A stretch of 18,881 nucleotides of DNA from Carex sylvatica (GCA_964058845.1 CAXKVR010000715.1:1-18881), one strand, 5' to 3'; positions 1 to 10,098 are shown, numbered from the stretch's first letter. Program-made: numbers and translations. The notes: generated by a model not told the origin, from the sequence alone.

Positions 1-370
1 GGTTTCTGCCAGAACTTTGAGGTTGTAGTGCCGAAGCTGGATTAGGCAGTGGCACATATGCTGGAGTCTCGGGGTTGTTAGGCGGTTGAGTCTTGGGTTT
101 GGATGCATCTGACAGCGGAGGTGGCGGGGGGTCGGCAACAGGTGGTGGATCAGATGGTGCCACATTTGCTGGGGTCTCGGGGGATTTAGGCGGTGGCAGA
201 TTGGGGTCGGCAACAGGTGATGACACCTTCGGTTCTGGCACTTTTGCTGAGGGCCTATATGGTTTGACCAGTGAAATCACGCGTTTGGCTGCATGACTCT
301 TAGTCAACATTCGCTTTGAACTGTGAACAATGGCCTCGAGATGCGAGACGTCATCATGGGGTTCAGCCAT
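1..370 (-). CDS. Proline-rich protein, N-terminal part (runs off left edge)
   Basis: The minus strand is open from an ATG at 368-370 to the window edge, 123 codons with no stop. The protein begins MAEPHDDVSHLEAIVHSSKR, then has a basic stretch (KSHAAKRVISLVKPYRP) and from about residue 45 becomes proline-rich. Two related segments recur in that part: PPPVADP / SPVADPN, and SPETPANV / NPETPAYV. The start is supported by a pyrimidine-rich 3' splice site just upstream (CTCTTACAG at 376-384, minus strand), so the CDS begins five bases into the second exon after a leader intron. I do not recognise the family; a proline-rich linker ahead of a folded domain outside the window is the natural guess. 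The glycine-rich plus-strand frame at 93-296 is its antisense shadow. Confidence 0.6.
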   Translation of the reverse strand, partial: MAEPHDDVSHLEAIVHSSKRMLTKSHAAKRVISLVKPYRPSAKVPEPKVSSPVADPNLPPPKSPETPANVAPSDPPPVADPPPPPLSDASKPKTQPPNNPETPAYVPLPNPASALQPQSSGRN

Positions 371-375
371 GTAAT

Positions 376-985
376 CTGTAAGAGTGCAGATAAGTACCAG
401 CAACTGTATTAATTATAATTTATCAATTATATCAACTAGTGATTGTAAGTTCAGTGAAACAAAACTGATTTAAAATATCAACAAAGGAATATAAAATCTG
501 GTCATGATTGAAAGTTCAAGAAGAGAACTTGATATTCCTCCTAACACTTCATTAACCATCTAATTTCTACTACAGATCTTAAGTTTATAAACAAATGTAA
601 CTAGTCACGACAGTATTCAAACCCATCATACATCTCATTCTCAAGTGATGGTGAAATCAAGGAATTCAAGGAAATCAACTGAAATTACCAGCCAGATATA
701 TTACATGACAGAAATTGATGAACTGGTACGGTCACACTAGCCTAAAACTGGCTCTAAGAGCACCGCTACATACGGCCAGGTAAGGTACCAGTAAAAGCAG
801 AGCAAATGACACCTAAATTGGGGTTAAGTTTCACACCCTTATCCTCCTTGAAAGTAACAACCAACCAAAAACACAAAGTTTCAGACCCTTTCCATAATTT
901 TATCAAAAATTCTGAAACTTAAGTGAACAAAACCCTAAAGTACAAAACCCTAATTTACAAGACCTAAGTCAACAGAACTACATAC
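376..985 (-). other. Leader (5'UTR) intron of the minus-strand proline-rich gene
   Basis: On the minus strand the donor reads GATAG|GTATGT (exon ends at 986) and the acceptor CTCTTACAG|ATTAC (exon resumes at 375), giving a 610-bp AT-rich intron with canonical ends. The ATG lies five bases after the acceptor. Leader introns just upstream of the start codon are common in plant genes and often raise expression; that role is inference. Teloboxes (AAACCCTAA on the plus strand, about 930-955) lie inside the intron. Nothing else coding is seen here. Confidence 0.5.
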
Positions 986-1445
986 CTATCCAGTGTTGGC
1001 AAATCGCAACTTTGCTTAGAAAGGGAGGTCGATTGATCGCAGCTTTGCTTAGAAAGGGAGAAATCGCAGCGGATGCTTAGAAAATGGGGCAAATCGCAGC
1101 GGAGGTCGATCGATCGGCTTTGCTTAGAAAGGGAGCAGAGAGGGTGGTGAGGTTAGTGGCGGCTGCATTTGGGGAGAAATCGCAGCGGATGCATAGAAAT
1201 GGGGGCAAATCGCAGCGGAGGTCGATCGATCGGCTTTGCTTACAAAGGGAGCAGAGAGGGTGGTGAGGTTAGTGGCGGCTGCATTTGAGGGAGAAATCGC
1301 AGCGTCTGAGGGAGAATGGTGTTTTTGCGGAGATGAGGAGGAGAAGCTAGGGTTTCTAAGGAGGAGACGGGGGTTTTCGTAGGGTTTCTAAGGAGGAGAC
1401 GGGGATTTTCGCATTTGATTTTCAAAAAACGCTAAGTCCTCCAGA
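986..1445 (-). other. 5' leader exon of the minus-strand gene (5' boundary approximate)
   Basis: Read on the minus strand, this stretch has the composition of a plant 5' leader: TC-rich, with two copies of AGAAACCCTA and runs such as TCTCCTCCTCATCTCCG. It ends at a good donor (position 985). Its outer boundary, near 1440, is placed only by where the TC-rich composition stops. About half of it is a tandem duplication (see repeat entry). The minus-strand open frame at 1240-1425 begins at TTG, not ATG, so I do not call it an upstream ORF. Confidence 0.45.
1018..1312. repeat. 116-bp tandem duplication plus shorter partial units in the leader exon
   Basis: The segment starting AAATCGCAGCGGAGGTCGAT at 1091 recurs at 1207, an offset of 116 bp. 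The second copy runs to about 1306 and the two are nearly identical (for example TGCTTAGAAA versus TGCTTACAAA). Further left, 1018-1090 holds shorter partial units built from the same words (TTTGCTTAGAAAGGGAG, ATCGCAGC). The structure lies wholly in the putative 5' leader, so it would change leader length rather than protein. Confidence 0.85.
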
Positions 1446-1449
1446 GAAG

Positions 1450-2760
1450 GCTCTCTGTAACTCACCCTACCCTTTACTCTCCTCCATTTTTTTACTCAGT
1501 TAGTACACAATTAGCGGTACCGATTAGAGCCGCCTGATCAATGTTGCACGAATCATGAACGATAGACAGCCTTCCAGATGGGGCGAATTTCTACCTGATG
1601 GATGGTATTACCTGAGAGAAATTGTTCCGACTTAATTCATCTACTAAAATGGAGACAGTCTTTTAAATCTGAACAATTCATCACACATCAGAGGGCTCTG
1701 ATTAACCCAGTAGCCAATAAGATAATAATTGCACACTAAATTATATGCACAAAAATCCCAAAAAAAAAAGGTTATTTTTACCATATTATGTGAACAAAAT
1801 GTACATACAAATATAAAATTTGTACAATTTCATTATTATTTGGCTCTTGTCATAGTGTTATTAAATGTGGACAGTGCATTTTCACGTTTCAAATCGACGG
1901 TTGATTTTTCTTCAAATGATTCAAATTTAACTTTTAACTGATCAAGAGATAACCCTTAACATACACAATAGAAATGATTTTCAATTTGGTTATGTTTAGG
2001 CTTTGATCCGATGTGATGTGATTACAGCCATTCGATGGCATGATAGTCCGTAAGCTTGATGGATGTGAAAATCAAGGTAAATTCCGACCAAATTTTCACA
2101 CAAACAATTTAAACTATTAATCTTTAATTATAACGGTTCTGATCGACCGATGCACGACATTTTTGTTTCTTTCTTCATTAGCCTCCACAATTGATGTTGT
2201 TATTGCATGACAAGTATATAGCAATGATAGAGTTGTTAACACAACATGCATCTGCTAACGTGCTATTTTACGTGTCTATATCGCTTACTAAGATGTAAAA
2301 ACACGAATTAATATTGATTATTGTGTAAATTTCACATATTGATAAATTGTTTTCAATAATTATGTTTAACACACAGATTGCCAATTTTCTTCAGTAATTA
2401 CAAAATATCACATCTCATGCGAATAACCAATAGTACATAATAAATTGAATATGTCAATCAAATAGTCATGACATCTACAACTATAATTAAAATAATAAAA
2501 TATAATTATTACATCCTTCACAAAATTTATATCTTATGTACATCTATATATTCTTATAAATTCACATGTTATTGTACTAAGATTCCACTCATTATTCTGG
2601 AACACAATTAATTTATATCTTATGTAGGCATCTGACACGTCACACAAAAAATGAAACCAAAAATTTACTTCTCGGATGCTGAATTTCACTTCCCTCTCAA
2701 ATTTGGGCTTTGTTTATTAACAGAGCAGTTCTGATTTAACGCAGCACTTCACACTTATAA
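1450..2760. other. AT-rich divergent intergenic region, no gene seen
   Basis: About 1.3 kb separates the minus-strand leader from a possible plus-strand TATA box. The short plus-strand frame at 1729-1941 (it begins at TTG) has no recognisable motif and an AT-driven composition, so it is left uncalled. A CCAAT word occurs at about 1712. I see no convincing repeat termini or RNA gene. Confidence 0.5.
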
Positions 2761-2889
2761 TTTATATATACAAATCCTTACCGACAAACTGAAGGAAGAA
2801 AGAAACTCGCTGTCTATAACGTAATTTGGCGAAAAAAAATTCCCCCCTTCGTAGCCAGCGAAATCTCTCCAAGGGTTTGTTGCTCTCAG
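2761..2889 (+). promoter_or_regulatory. Possible plus-strand promoter (TATA box) and first leader exon
   Basis: A clean TATA sequence, TTTATATATA, sits at 2761-2770. About 30 bp downstream the sequence turns into a leader-like stretch (GAAGGAAGAAAGAAACTCGC, then TCTCTCCAAGGG), ending in a usable donor GCTCTCAG|GTATTG at 2889/2890. A strong pyrimidine tract followed by TTTAG at 3172 could be the matching acceptor. If the transcript continues to the ORF at 4202 it needs at least one more leader intron, for example ending at about 4189 (CTTTTTTTCAATATGGAAG). The link to the downstream transposon gene is inference from position. Confidence 0.35.
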
Positions 2890-4201
2890 GTATTGCGCGT
2901 TCAACCATTAACTTCACGGTTTGAGATTAAATCCAACTGATTTGAGATTCGGGCTAGCGCGGGGATCCTTCATTTAAGGGCTTTGAGATTCTTGTAATGG
3001 AAAAAAGAAGGTCCTGATATACTTATTCGGGAAATAAGGTATTCCCAGGTCATGTAGAGGTGGTGAATTCCGAAATCCTTCCCCCCTATTTGGGATATAC
3101 TTAGCTGCCTCCATCTCATTTCGGCTAAAACCCATCTCTTTTCCTCTTTTCCTCTTTCTCTCTTTCCTTTAGGTCACCACAATCATGCGTCTCTGAATCA
3201 CTATAGCCAAGAATTTACCACAAATAAGAAAGTGGATTCAACCACCGGAGGTAGCTATCTCAATTCTTTAAACCATATTGGCAAATCAGCAGGAGCTCTC
3301 TCAAATACTGGAATTTACAAATATGGTTTAAAGAAAGACATCAAGTACACGGGGATTGAAATTTTTACTTAATAGCGTTGAAGGTTAAAGGTAATCTGCA
3401 AGTATCTCAGTTTGTACAAGAATTTTTGGAGGGTATACACTTAAATGAATTGGATCCAACTGGTACAATGACTAAGATACTTTAGTTAGGGTTTAGGTTT
3501 TAATTTTTGGTTTGGTCTTGAATAAACCAAACTGATTTGAGCAGATTAGTGCAACCAAAATTATGCTCAATCAAGCAATGAAATAGACCGATCTTTATAC
3601 CTGTCGAACCCATTCACAATGGCAAAAGGTCCAGAGAATTCAAGTTGCTTCTATGAACATTGACCGTGGAAAGTAAATTTCATTTTTAATAGGGGTATAA
3701 GAAGGTTAGTAGGGGGCAGTGACACAAATTGCGGCTGTATAAAGCAATTCTCTGAATCTCATTCTAAATATAAATTAAGAATATCATTCAATTTGAGAGT
3801 TTTTTATGTTCAATTTATAATCAGTACATTTAATTAAATTGAGAGATACTCTTTCTTTCTTCCTGTAGTCTATATATTTATTGTGATTCTATAGTCTCCT
3901 TGATTCAATTAATTGCTTCACTACCAGTTGGTACTGCCCTTTGTAGCCCACTCACACGGTGTTGGTGGCTTGCTGCTGCAACAATAACCCTTCTCAGCAA
4001 AGGTAAACGACTGGTTTATCATTTGTAGTTGCTTAATAAATAATTTAGGCTTACTCTTTTTAAAGACCCCTTTTTTGTTACTTACTGATTCATTTTGCTG
4101 AAAGAAGAAACCAACTTTAATTCTCTGAATCAAAGAAACACACTTTGCTGCCTATAACACACTTCTTCTTCTTTTTTTCAATATGGAAGACAACAACCAA
4201 T
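2890..4201 (+). other. Putative leader introns and untranslated exon upstream of the transposon gene
   Basis: There is no long open frame here. A pyrimidine-rich tract at 3140-3170 ends in a plausible acceptor. The stretch 3173-3250 could be a small untranslated exon ending CACCGGAG|GTAGCT; its only ATG (3184) is closed by TGA after two codons. A telobox-like TTAGGGTTTAGG occurs near 3485. The minus-strand frame at 3921-4133 has no support. The arrangement is tentative without transcript data. Confidence 0.3.
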
Positions 4202-7200
4202 ATGCCTCCAAAAAAATCTGGTCTGCCAAGATCAAGAGCAACTAAGAACAATAAGAGGAAGCGCACAACGGATCAGCAGATTCAGAATGTGGAGAGTTTG
4301 GATGGTGCACCTGAATGTGATATTACACCAGCAAAGAGAAAGGGACGAGGGCCCGCAGTTATAGCAGACTCGACAGATGTTATTGAAGATCGACCAGAGA
4401 TATGGCGGGTTGGTCCGCATGAGTTCTCCTGCGATAAAGATCCAAGGAAGATCGCTGGGGTGATAACTAGGCTTGCCCTTAATTACATGCCCTCACCATT
4501 AAGAAGTTATAACGCATTTCCAATTAAGGCAAAGAACAATGCTGAGAGGGCTTTTCTGGTACCCTTTATTAATCACATTTTTTTTATACTACACAATTCC
4601 ACATATCATTTCAGTGTTTGGGAATAGCTAAATTAGTGGCCATAGATTCATCATATTCGAAAAAAAAATTGAATGATAGAGAAATCAATGTAGAACTGCA
4701 CCACTTAAATTGGTGAATTATAAACAAAAGTCTTTCTTCATTTTCTACAAACATTCACTATTTTTTTGGCAGTACTTTGCTAAGTCGAATTGTTTAAATG
4801 TTCACTTTGCTCGACTTATAATGTATTTTGCTTGTTGGATTCTATATTCTGTTATGTTTTGAAAACCGTTCTGAGGAAGCAAACCATAACAAAAAAATTG
4901 ACTTGTCTCATATCATTAATTATGGCTTCCATTCATCATTATTATTATTATATACCATCATGATCATGACCATGACCGCCATCATAGTACGGACCAATCT
5001 CTGCTATGCATTTGCATGATAGGCTTGCTGTTAAATACTAACTAATATGCTAACACTCCAACCATTTTCTTATTTTAAAGGAAAGATATAGGTACAAACA
5101 TGGGGAAGATGTCGACGAATGTCGAAAAGTCTTTGATGCCATAGCTTGCAAAAGGTACTCTGAGGAGCTGTGCAAAGCAAGGCGCCATTGCATCGATAAA
5201 TATAAGTGGGACATAGATCTATGGAAGGCCAATGAGCCGCATTGGTGTCTTGATCCCCCAAATTGGCACGGTCTCTGTGACATCTTCAACACTAAGGATT
5301 GGAAATGGTTAAGCAACAAAAACAAAAAAAACCGTCTAGCAATGAAATTTACAGTCCCCCACCACGGTGGTTCAGCGAGCACCCGTCAGCATGTGGGTAA
5401 ACTGGTGAGCCTAATAACCACCGTGTTAGTAAATTAAAAATATTTACAATTTATTATAAAATCTGACCTTCAATAATTCTTGTTTATTCCTTCTCATGTG
5501 TAGGCAACGATAAAAAATGGAACTCCAACATTGGAGGAGATTTACCTACATATGCATTGTAGAGACGAAAATGGAAATTCACCTGTGCTGTCTCAATATG
5601 AGGCTGCCAATAAGGCCATGTCTGAAGCTACTGAAAATGGTGACCCAACAGAGGGCGTGTCTGGAACTACCATAGAGCCTATAGCTTTCGATGTCAACTC
5701 TCTGCAATTCACCGATGCAAGATCCAAAAAAGTTTATGTAAGTGGTAATTTTGCATAATCACAGAACCTCATTATTGTGCAGTTTATATTAGCAGTACAT
5801 TTATTGTGCATTTTCAGAATTAACAGTTCCACCCGTGGCATAACTACAAATAGCATCAAATTGAAATTACATCTATACATTTTTTAATTAACAGTCCCAA
5901 CCAAGCCATGGAGGGAGATACAGTCGCTAATCAAATCTACATATCAACAAAATTACACCCTTTTAATGCTTTATTAACTACATTTCTCTATTATTTCTTT
6001 TACTCACCTGTTGCAACTCATAGGAAGAAGTTACCCAACGGAAGGCCGATGAGGCATATGTTGCCGAGGATGACGGCACTTTGTACATTGCTGCCATTGG
6101 GGGACAAATCCGTGGCAGGTTGCGAGGCTTTGGGAGCGTGCTTGACCCTCATTTGGGGAAAACAACCACACGAGCCAAGCCAACCAATTCACAATCTGGG
6201 GTGACACAGCATGGGTTGCAGAAAACTTACACTGAGGAAGAAATGAACACAATTCTAGTACAAGCACAACTTAATCGTATTAATGAGGACCGGGAAGAGA
6301 GGACTAGGATGCAAGAACAAAATAACATCATGTTCAGGCAGTTGTATGCAATGGTGGGGATGCAAAGGCCGGACTTGCAGGTATGGGCTAATTATTATTT
6401 TCAGTGTCAGTTTAGGATCTGAGAATTTAACCCATGCTAGAAGTCCAGATTGTAGTAGTGTAACTTCTTCTAGCTGTTGCTAAAGTAGTGAAGAAGATAT
6501 TATTTTATAATTGATACAATTGATAAATTAAATGATATGAGTTGTCTGTTTAACATGAGCTTTATTTTTCCCAATCCAACATGCATGCTAACAAGTACTC
6601 TTCCTACTTAAAAATTAATTGGTATTTATAAAGTACAATGTAACAATCCCCACTGTCAAATTTGTCCATCTCCCCCTTAGAGACTGAAATCATGTGGTGG
6701 TTATTGATACGTTGGACTTTCAAGGTAAAAGTCCAATTAAATCCAGTAACATGAGAGGTTTTATATTTATGGCAGAATTGCAAAGAAAGACGAAAAATAT
6801 TTCACTCTATGCATAGTACCATAGTACGCATCCTTATGCGCTATGCATAGTACGATACCACAAACCAGCCTCCTAAGAATAATTGAACCTTAAAAATGAA
6901 GATATTGATCCATAGCATGCATCATTATGCGCTATGCATAGTACCATTGTACCATACCCCTAACCAGACTCCTAGGAATAACCAAATAACTGTGGTTGTT
7001 CAACCATCCTAGGAATTTTTACTATTACAATAACATCATGGTTAAGGGCAGTAAGCAGTAGAAAGGTGACCGGTGTGACAAAATAAGCTACCTGCACCTT
7101 GGTTGAAGTGTTAAAGTAATTTACATAAATATATAATTTACTCTTCATTTCTGAATTTTTATATTTATTGTCACTTGAATTTATTGTTTATTTATGATTT

Positions 7201-7958
7201 CTAAATTCTCATTTGAATGGATTCATGTTTAACTTAGGCTCAAGGTTACAGTCAGGGACCTCAAAATGTGGGTCTAATGGGGAATATCACTAATTTGCAG
7301 GTGAAATTGTCAACTTAAAACTAGATGTTAATAGTACTCCCTAACCGGATGTTGAAATGTCCATAATCTAAAACAATTCTTCTTTGGTTAATGATTAGGG
7401 TCAAGGTCCCAAATCACTACCTCAACCTCATGAAGGAGCTTCGGGAATGCCGATGGCCATCTCTCAGGTATCATATCAATAGTTTGAACCTTTTTCTTTT
7501 TTTATGCACATAGGTTGTATTAGGAAATTTCCTTGTCTGTGGCTTTGTAGGTATCATACTTAAAAATATGTTCTAGCTAGATGTATGAAGCTAAACTGAT
7601 AATTTATCAATTAGTCCTATGTTATGAAGATAAAATGAGAATAGAAATATACTTAGTTTACCATTTTGTCCTATATTATAAAGATAAACTGATTTTTTGT
7701 GTAGTAGGTTATGAAGATATACCTATTATACTTATTTTAATACTTTTCGAGTGTTTCTACAATTTATTATCAATATTAAATTTTATTCTATGCTATATGT
7801 TGTATATGTAGGGTCTAGGTGGTGATTTTACAGAATCAAATGCGGGAAGAAATTTCCAAACACTTCTCAATGTGCAATCTGAAAATGAGCTGGCAACATG
7901 TCTAGGTGCTGACGACGAGTGGTTCGGGGAAGAAAGGCAAAACAATGGGGTGTTGTAA
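4202..7958 (+). CDS. En/Spm (CACTA)-type plant transposon protein, PF03004-like, 7 exons
   Basis: Inferred model: join(4202..4558, 5081..5404, 5504..5737, 6024..6380, 7238..7300, 7399..7467, 7812..7958), 516 aa, every junction phase 0 with GT-AG ends and no in-frame stop. The ATG at 4202 is the first methionine after an acceptor-like tract. The N-terminus is basic (KNNKRKR at about 15-21, PAKRKGRG further on), a likely nuclear signal. Exon 2 carries the hallmark of the plant Ptta/En/Spm transposon family: W-rich segments (PPNWHGLCD, DWKWL) followed by SNKNKKNRLAMKF (197-209) and HHGGSAS (213-219). Exon 3 has PTLEEIYLHMH. Exon 4 has GGQIRGRLRGFG (331-342) and a glutamate/glutamine-rich likely coiled coil (about 374-416). 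The short exons 5-7 form a Gly/Gln/Pro-rich acidic tail ending in TAA. Related proteins are TNPA-like accessory or DNA-binding factors of CACTA elements, not the DDE nuclease; binding of the subterminal repeats downstream is inference. The frame is intact across all exons, unusual for a dead element. Confidence 0.8.
6829..6985. repeat. Imperfect direct repeat in intron 4 of the transposon gene
   Basis: Two related segments about 91 bp apart begin GCATCCTTATGCGCTATGCA (near 6829) and GCATCATTATGCGCTATGCA (near 6920), each followed by a CC[T/G]CCTA[A/G]GAATAA-type tail. The same family recurs inverted at 9655-9716, sharing GAAGATATTGATC and GCTATGCATAGTACCAT. It looks like a decayed small inverted-repeat transposon that landed in the intron. 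Exact termini are not clear. Confidence 0.55.
7582..7720. repeat. Degenerate AT-rich repeat in intron 6
   Basis: The word GTCCTATGTTATGAAGATAAA near 7613 returns as GTCCTATATTATAAAGATAAA about 57 bp later and again, partly, as GGTTATGAAGATA near 7709. It explains the open plus-strand frame at 7581-7811, which is repetitive intron sequence rather than a gene. Confidence 0.4.
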
Positions 7959-8062
7959 ACTATTATCACAGAAAAATGATATTTTGTATAGCTAAAAAAA
8001 TGGCCTCTTTTTGTATATTTTTTTTATGATGAGTTGTGCGTATATTTTGGTTATAGAAACAA

Positions 8063-8868
8063 GTGGTTGCAATCCTCTTATACTGTGGTTGCAATCCTTT
8101 TCGGTTTAATGTTTCAAGGAAAGCTTGAATTTACTATAATGATTAATGATAATTAAAATGTTACTCCATGTTTTATTGTGTTCTTCTTATTATGTTTCAA
8201 TGTGTAATGTAAAAGATGTCTTGGTTGCCTATGGGTTGGTACCAAATTGGTACGGGGTGAATTATAGAATTTGGCCTGAAATTTGTTTTCAGGAACTGTA
8301 ATTTTTTGCATCGGAAAATCTATACAAATATGAGGCCCAGACAATATTCTTGCAAATAACCTGGTGGAGCCCACCTTATTTATCCATGCAACTAATAGGT
8401 TAATTATCCATGCAACTAACCATGTGGGACCCACGTTATTTATCCATGCAACAACTCAATCCTCTATCGTTACAAATACTCCATGGGACCCACACACTAT
8501 ATCGTTGCCAATACTCCATGCTATATCGTTGCCAATACCCCATGCTATATCGTTGCCAATACCCCATGCTATATCGTTGCCAATACTCCATGCTATATCG
8601 TTGCCAATACTTCCTGCATCAGATTTGTTGCATGGGTACTTATTGCATGGGCTTACCGTTGCAACAAATGTTTCAGAAGTTATTGCATGGATAACCCATG
8701 CAACAAGTCAGAAATTGAGTAGTTGCAACGGGGGTTGTTGCAACGGTATATTTTTGGGCTTGTTGCATGGGTAACCCATGCAACTGACATTTTTGGGGGT
8801 TGTTGCATGGGTAAGCCCATGCAACAAGCCGAATTTTATCCATGCAAAAAACCAGAATTCTAGTAGTG
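8063..8868. repeat. CACTA subterminal repeat array
   Basis: Many copies of CCATGCAAC and its complement GTTGCATGG occupy 8380-8850 in both orientations, with outlying GTGGTTGCAATCCT words at 8063 and 8084. Near the end they pair into palindromes: arms GTTGCATGGGT / ACCCATGCAAC around one base (about 8760-8782), and GTTGCATGGG / CCCATGCAAC around four bases (about 8800-8823). In En/Spm, short subterminal motifs in both orientations are the binding sites of the element's TNPA protein; the same role is inferred here. The open frames on both strands at 8153-8977 are products of this repetition. Confidence 0.8.
8497..8616. repeat. 24-bp minisatellite, five units, inside the subterminal region
   Basis: Five consecutive 24-bp units begin CTATATCGTTGCCAATAC at 8497, 8521, 8545, 8569 and 8593, differing mainly at one T/C position near the unit end. 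A diverged unit (CTCTATCGTTACAAATAC) precedes them at 8462. Each of the first four ends in CCATG, so the array is probably an amplified subterminal motif. Confidence 0.9.
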
Positions 8869-9650
8869 CATGACAGGTCTGGCATATCGAACTGAAATTG
8901 TACCGGCCCTGTGGAGTTTCATAAGGCGTGTCATTCCAGTAATAGGTGGCCAGTTTTTGCAAAATTAGGGTTTTCAAGTGATGTGCCCGGTTGGCTCTTG
9001 CCTCTCATAGTCTTCTGTCATGTTTACAAGTTCTCTGTCTCTCTCTCACTCTATTTCACCACCCCCATATGCCTCTGGATCGTGCTGATCATTTCTTCTT
9101 ATTTGTATTTGCATGTGTATTTTGTGTTTGTGTCATGTTTTAAATTGATGCGGAGAGAGAACCTTTAGCTTCTTGGTTGAGACAAGATTGAATACATATT
9201 AAACACTAAAGTTGCCAAGATAAAAATGTAATGGAGAAAACTATGTACTGGTAGATAGAAAATCTAGAGTTATAATCCTTTAGTGAGATTCCTGGCGGTT
9301 AATATCATGCAATTTTTAAATGCATTGGTAAAATATCACATTTTCTCATGTAAAATAAGGTATTTCATGCATAATCCTACACACTACCGGACATATGATG
9401 TGGGCCTCTGCTAAACATGGACGTTATTGTTATTGTTTCATATAAGTGATGGAATAGGGAGGGTGAGTTTGGTTATTTAGTTATTTTCCTGGAAGAAATC
9501 AAAAGATATGTGTCCAGATGATTCATCTGTTTTACAAGGAAAGGATGTGATATTTTTCATTTTGCAGGAGCATGCAAAATTTTGACTTTTTATATGGGCA
9601 CAAATGCATTTTTTTTCTATTATTGATCCAGTTAATATTATTTTATGAGT
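8869..9650. other. Intergenic sequence, no gene seen
   Basis: This starts at the CACTA insertion junction. The plus-strand frame at 8911-9168 begins at GTG and is rich in hydrophobic and aromatic codons of the kind T-rich DNA gives; it has no recognisable motif. No convincing repeat termini or splice-bounded exons were found. Confidence 0.45.
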
Positions 9651-9654
9651 GAGT

Positions 9655-9773
9655 CTATGGTACTATGCATAGCACGGATGGGTCCGTACTACAGATCAAT
9701 ATCTTCGTTTTCAAAATGCTAACGGTCTATCCGAACCGTTCAACATGATTTTCATATGAATATGTACTTGCAG
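9655..9773. repeat. Dispersed MITE-like fragment, inverted relative to the intron-4 copy
   Basis: TCTATGGTACTATGCATAGC at 9656 and GATCAATATCTTCG near 9697 are the reverse complement, with mismatches, of the segment around 6893-6952 in intron 4 of the transposon gene. The following CTAACGGTCTATCCGAACCG stretch probably belongs to the same family. Confidence 0.5.
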
Positions 9774-10097
9774 ACATGGATGAGGGAGTGCGTATCCCAT
9801 TAGATATCTCACATTTTGCATGACCGACGTGCCCGGTGCCTATTTGGGGATGACGTAGGGGGCCAGTATTATTTTATCTTTGAGATTCGCGCATAACGTA
9901 TTGCAATGGTTGAGATTTTTCAAAAAGTCACGCAAAATATGAGATATCTCAGAGGATGAGAATTCGGGACGAGGGACCCGATAAATCAGTATCACCCCAG
10001 GTACCTGAGGTGCAGCAATGAATCTGGACCATTTATTTCACTTGGCACAAATCTCAAAGCAGACCCCCACAACCTCAACAGCTACCAGATTGAGTTA
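9774..10097. repeat. Repeat family X, copy A (324 bp)
   Basis: It begins ACATGGATGAGGGAGTGCGT and ends AGATTGAGTTA, and matches 12924-13680 in the same orientation with high similarity, apart from insertions in the second copy. It contains a foldback: AGATATCTCACATTTTGCATGAC near 9804 pairs with GTCACGCAAAATATGAGATATCT near 9927-9950, so part of it is probably a small inverted-repeat transposon about 150 bp long. It stops where a poly-C/CA tract begins. Confidence 0.8.
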
Positions 10098-10098
10098 A

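Larger units (their letters stand above)
4202..8868 (+). mobile_element. CACTA (En/Spm) element: gene plus intact 3' terminus; left end not found
   Basis: The right end is explicit: CCAGAATTCTAGTAGTG at 8852-8868, whose complement begins CACTACTAGAATTCTGG, the form of a CACTA terminal repeat. Immediately inside are dense subterminal repeats, and upstream on the same strand is a PF03004-type gene. The left coordinate is only the start codon; the true left end is not visible. The base triplet after the terminus is CAT, so an intact left end would read CAT followed by CACTACTAG, and no such string occurs upstream in the window. No ORF with DDE-transposase (PF02992) features is seen, so the copy is either truncated at 5', internally deleted, or longer than the window. 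Confidence 0.7.

Noticed and set aside
93..296. Glycine-rich plus-strand ORF
   Set aside because: It is the antisense shadow of the minus-strand proline-rich frame, which has splice-site support and stays open to the window edge.
1084..1266. Plus-strand ORF in the leader repeat
   Set aside because: It lies inside the tandem-duplicated leader exon of the opposite strand and has no independent support.
1240..1425. Possible upstream ORF in the minus-strand leader
   Set aside because: The frame begins at TTG rather than ATG, and its sequence is repetitive leader.
3916..3930. CACTACCAG as the left end of the CACTA element
   Set aside because: Similarity to the right terminus stops after about nine bases, the flank is CTT rather than CAT, and no subterminal GTTGCATGG motifs follow.
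5880..5935. Extra exon (after TTAATTAACAG) between exons 3 and 4 of the transposon gene
   Set aside because: The available donor is weak and would give a length that is not a multiple of three, breaking an otherwise perfect phase-0 chain.
8153..8977. Several overlapping repetitive ORFs on both strands
   Set aside because: They are translations of the CACTA subterminal array and the 24-bp minisatellite; their periodic peptides follow the DNA repeat.
8911..9168. Hydrophobic 85-codon ORF with membrane-like stretches
   Set aside because: It starts at GTG, has no motif, and its hydrophobicity is what T-rich plant intergenic DNA yields by chance.
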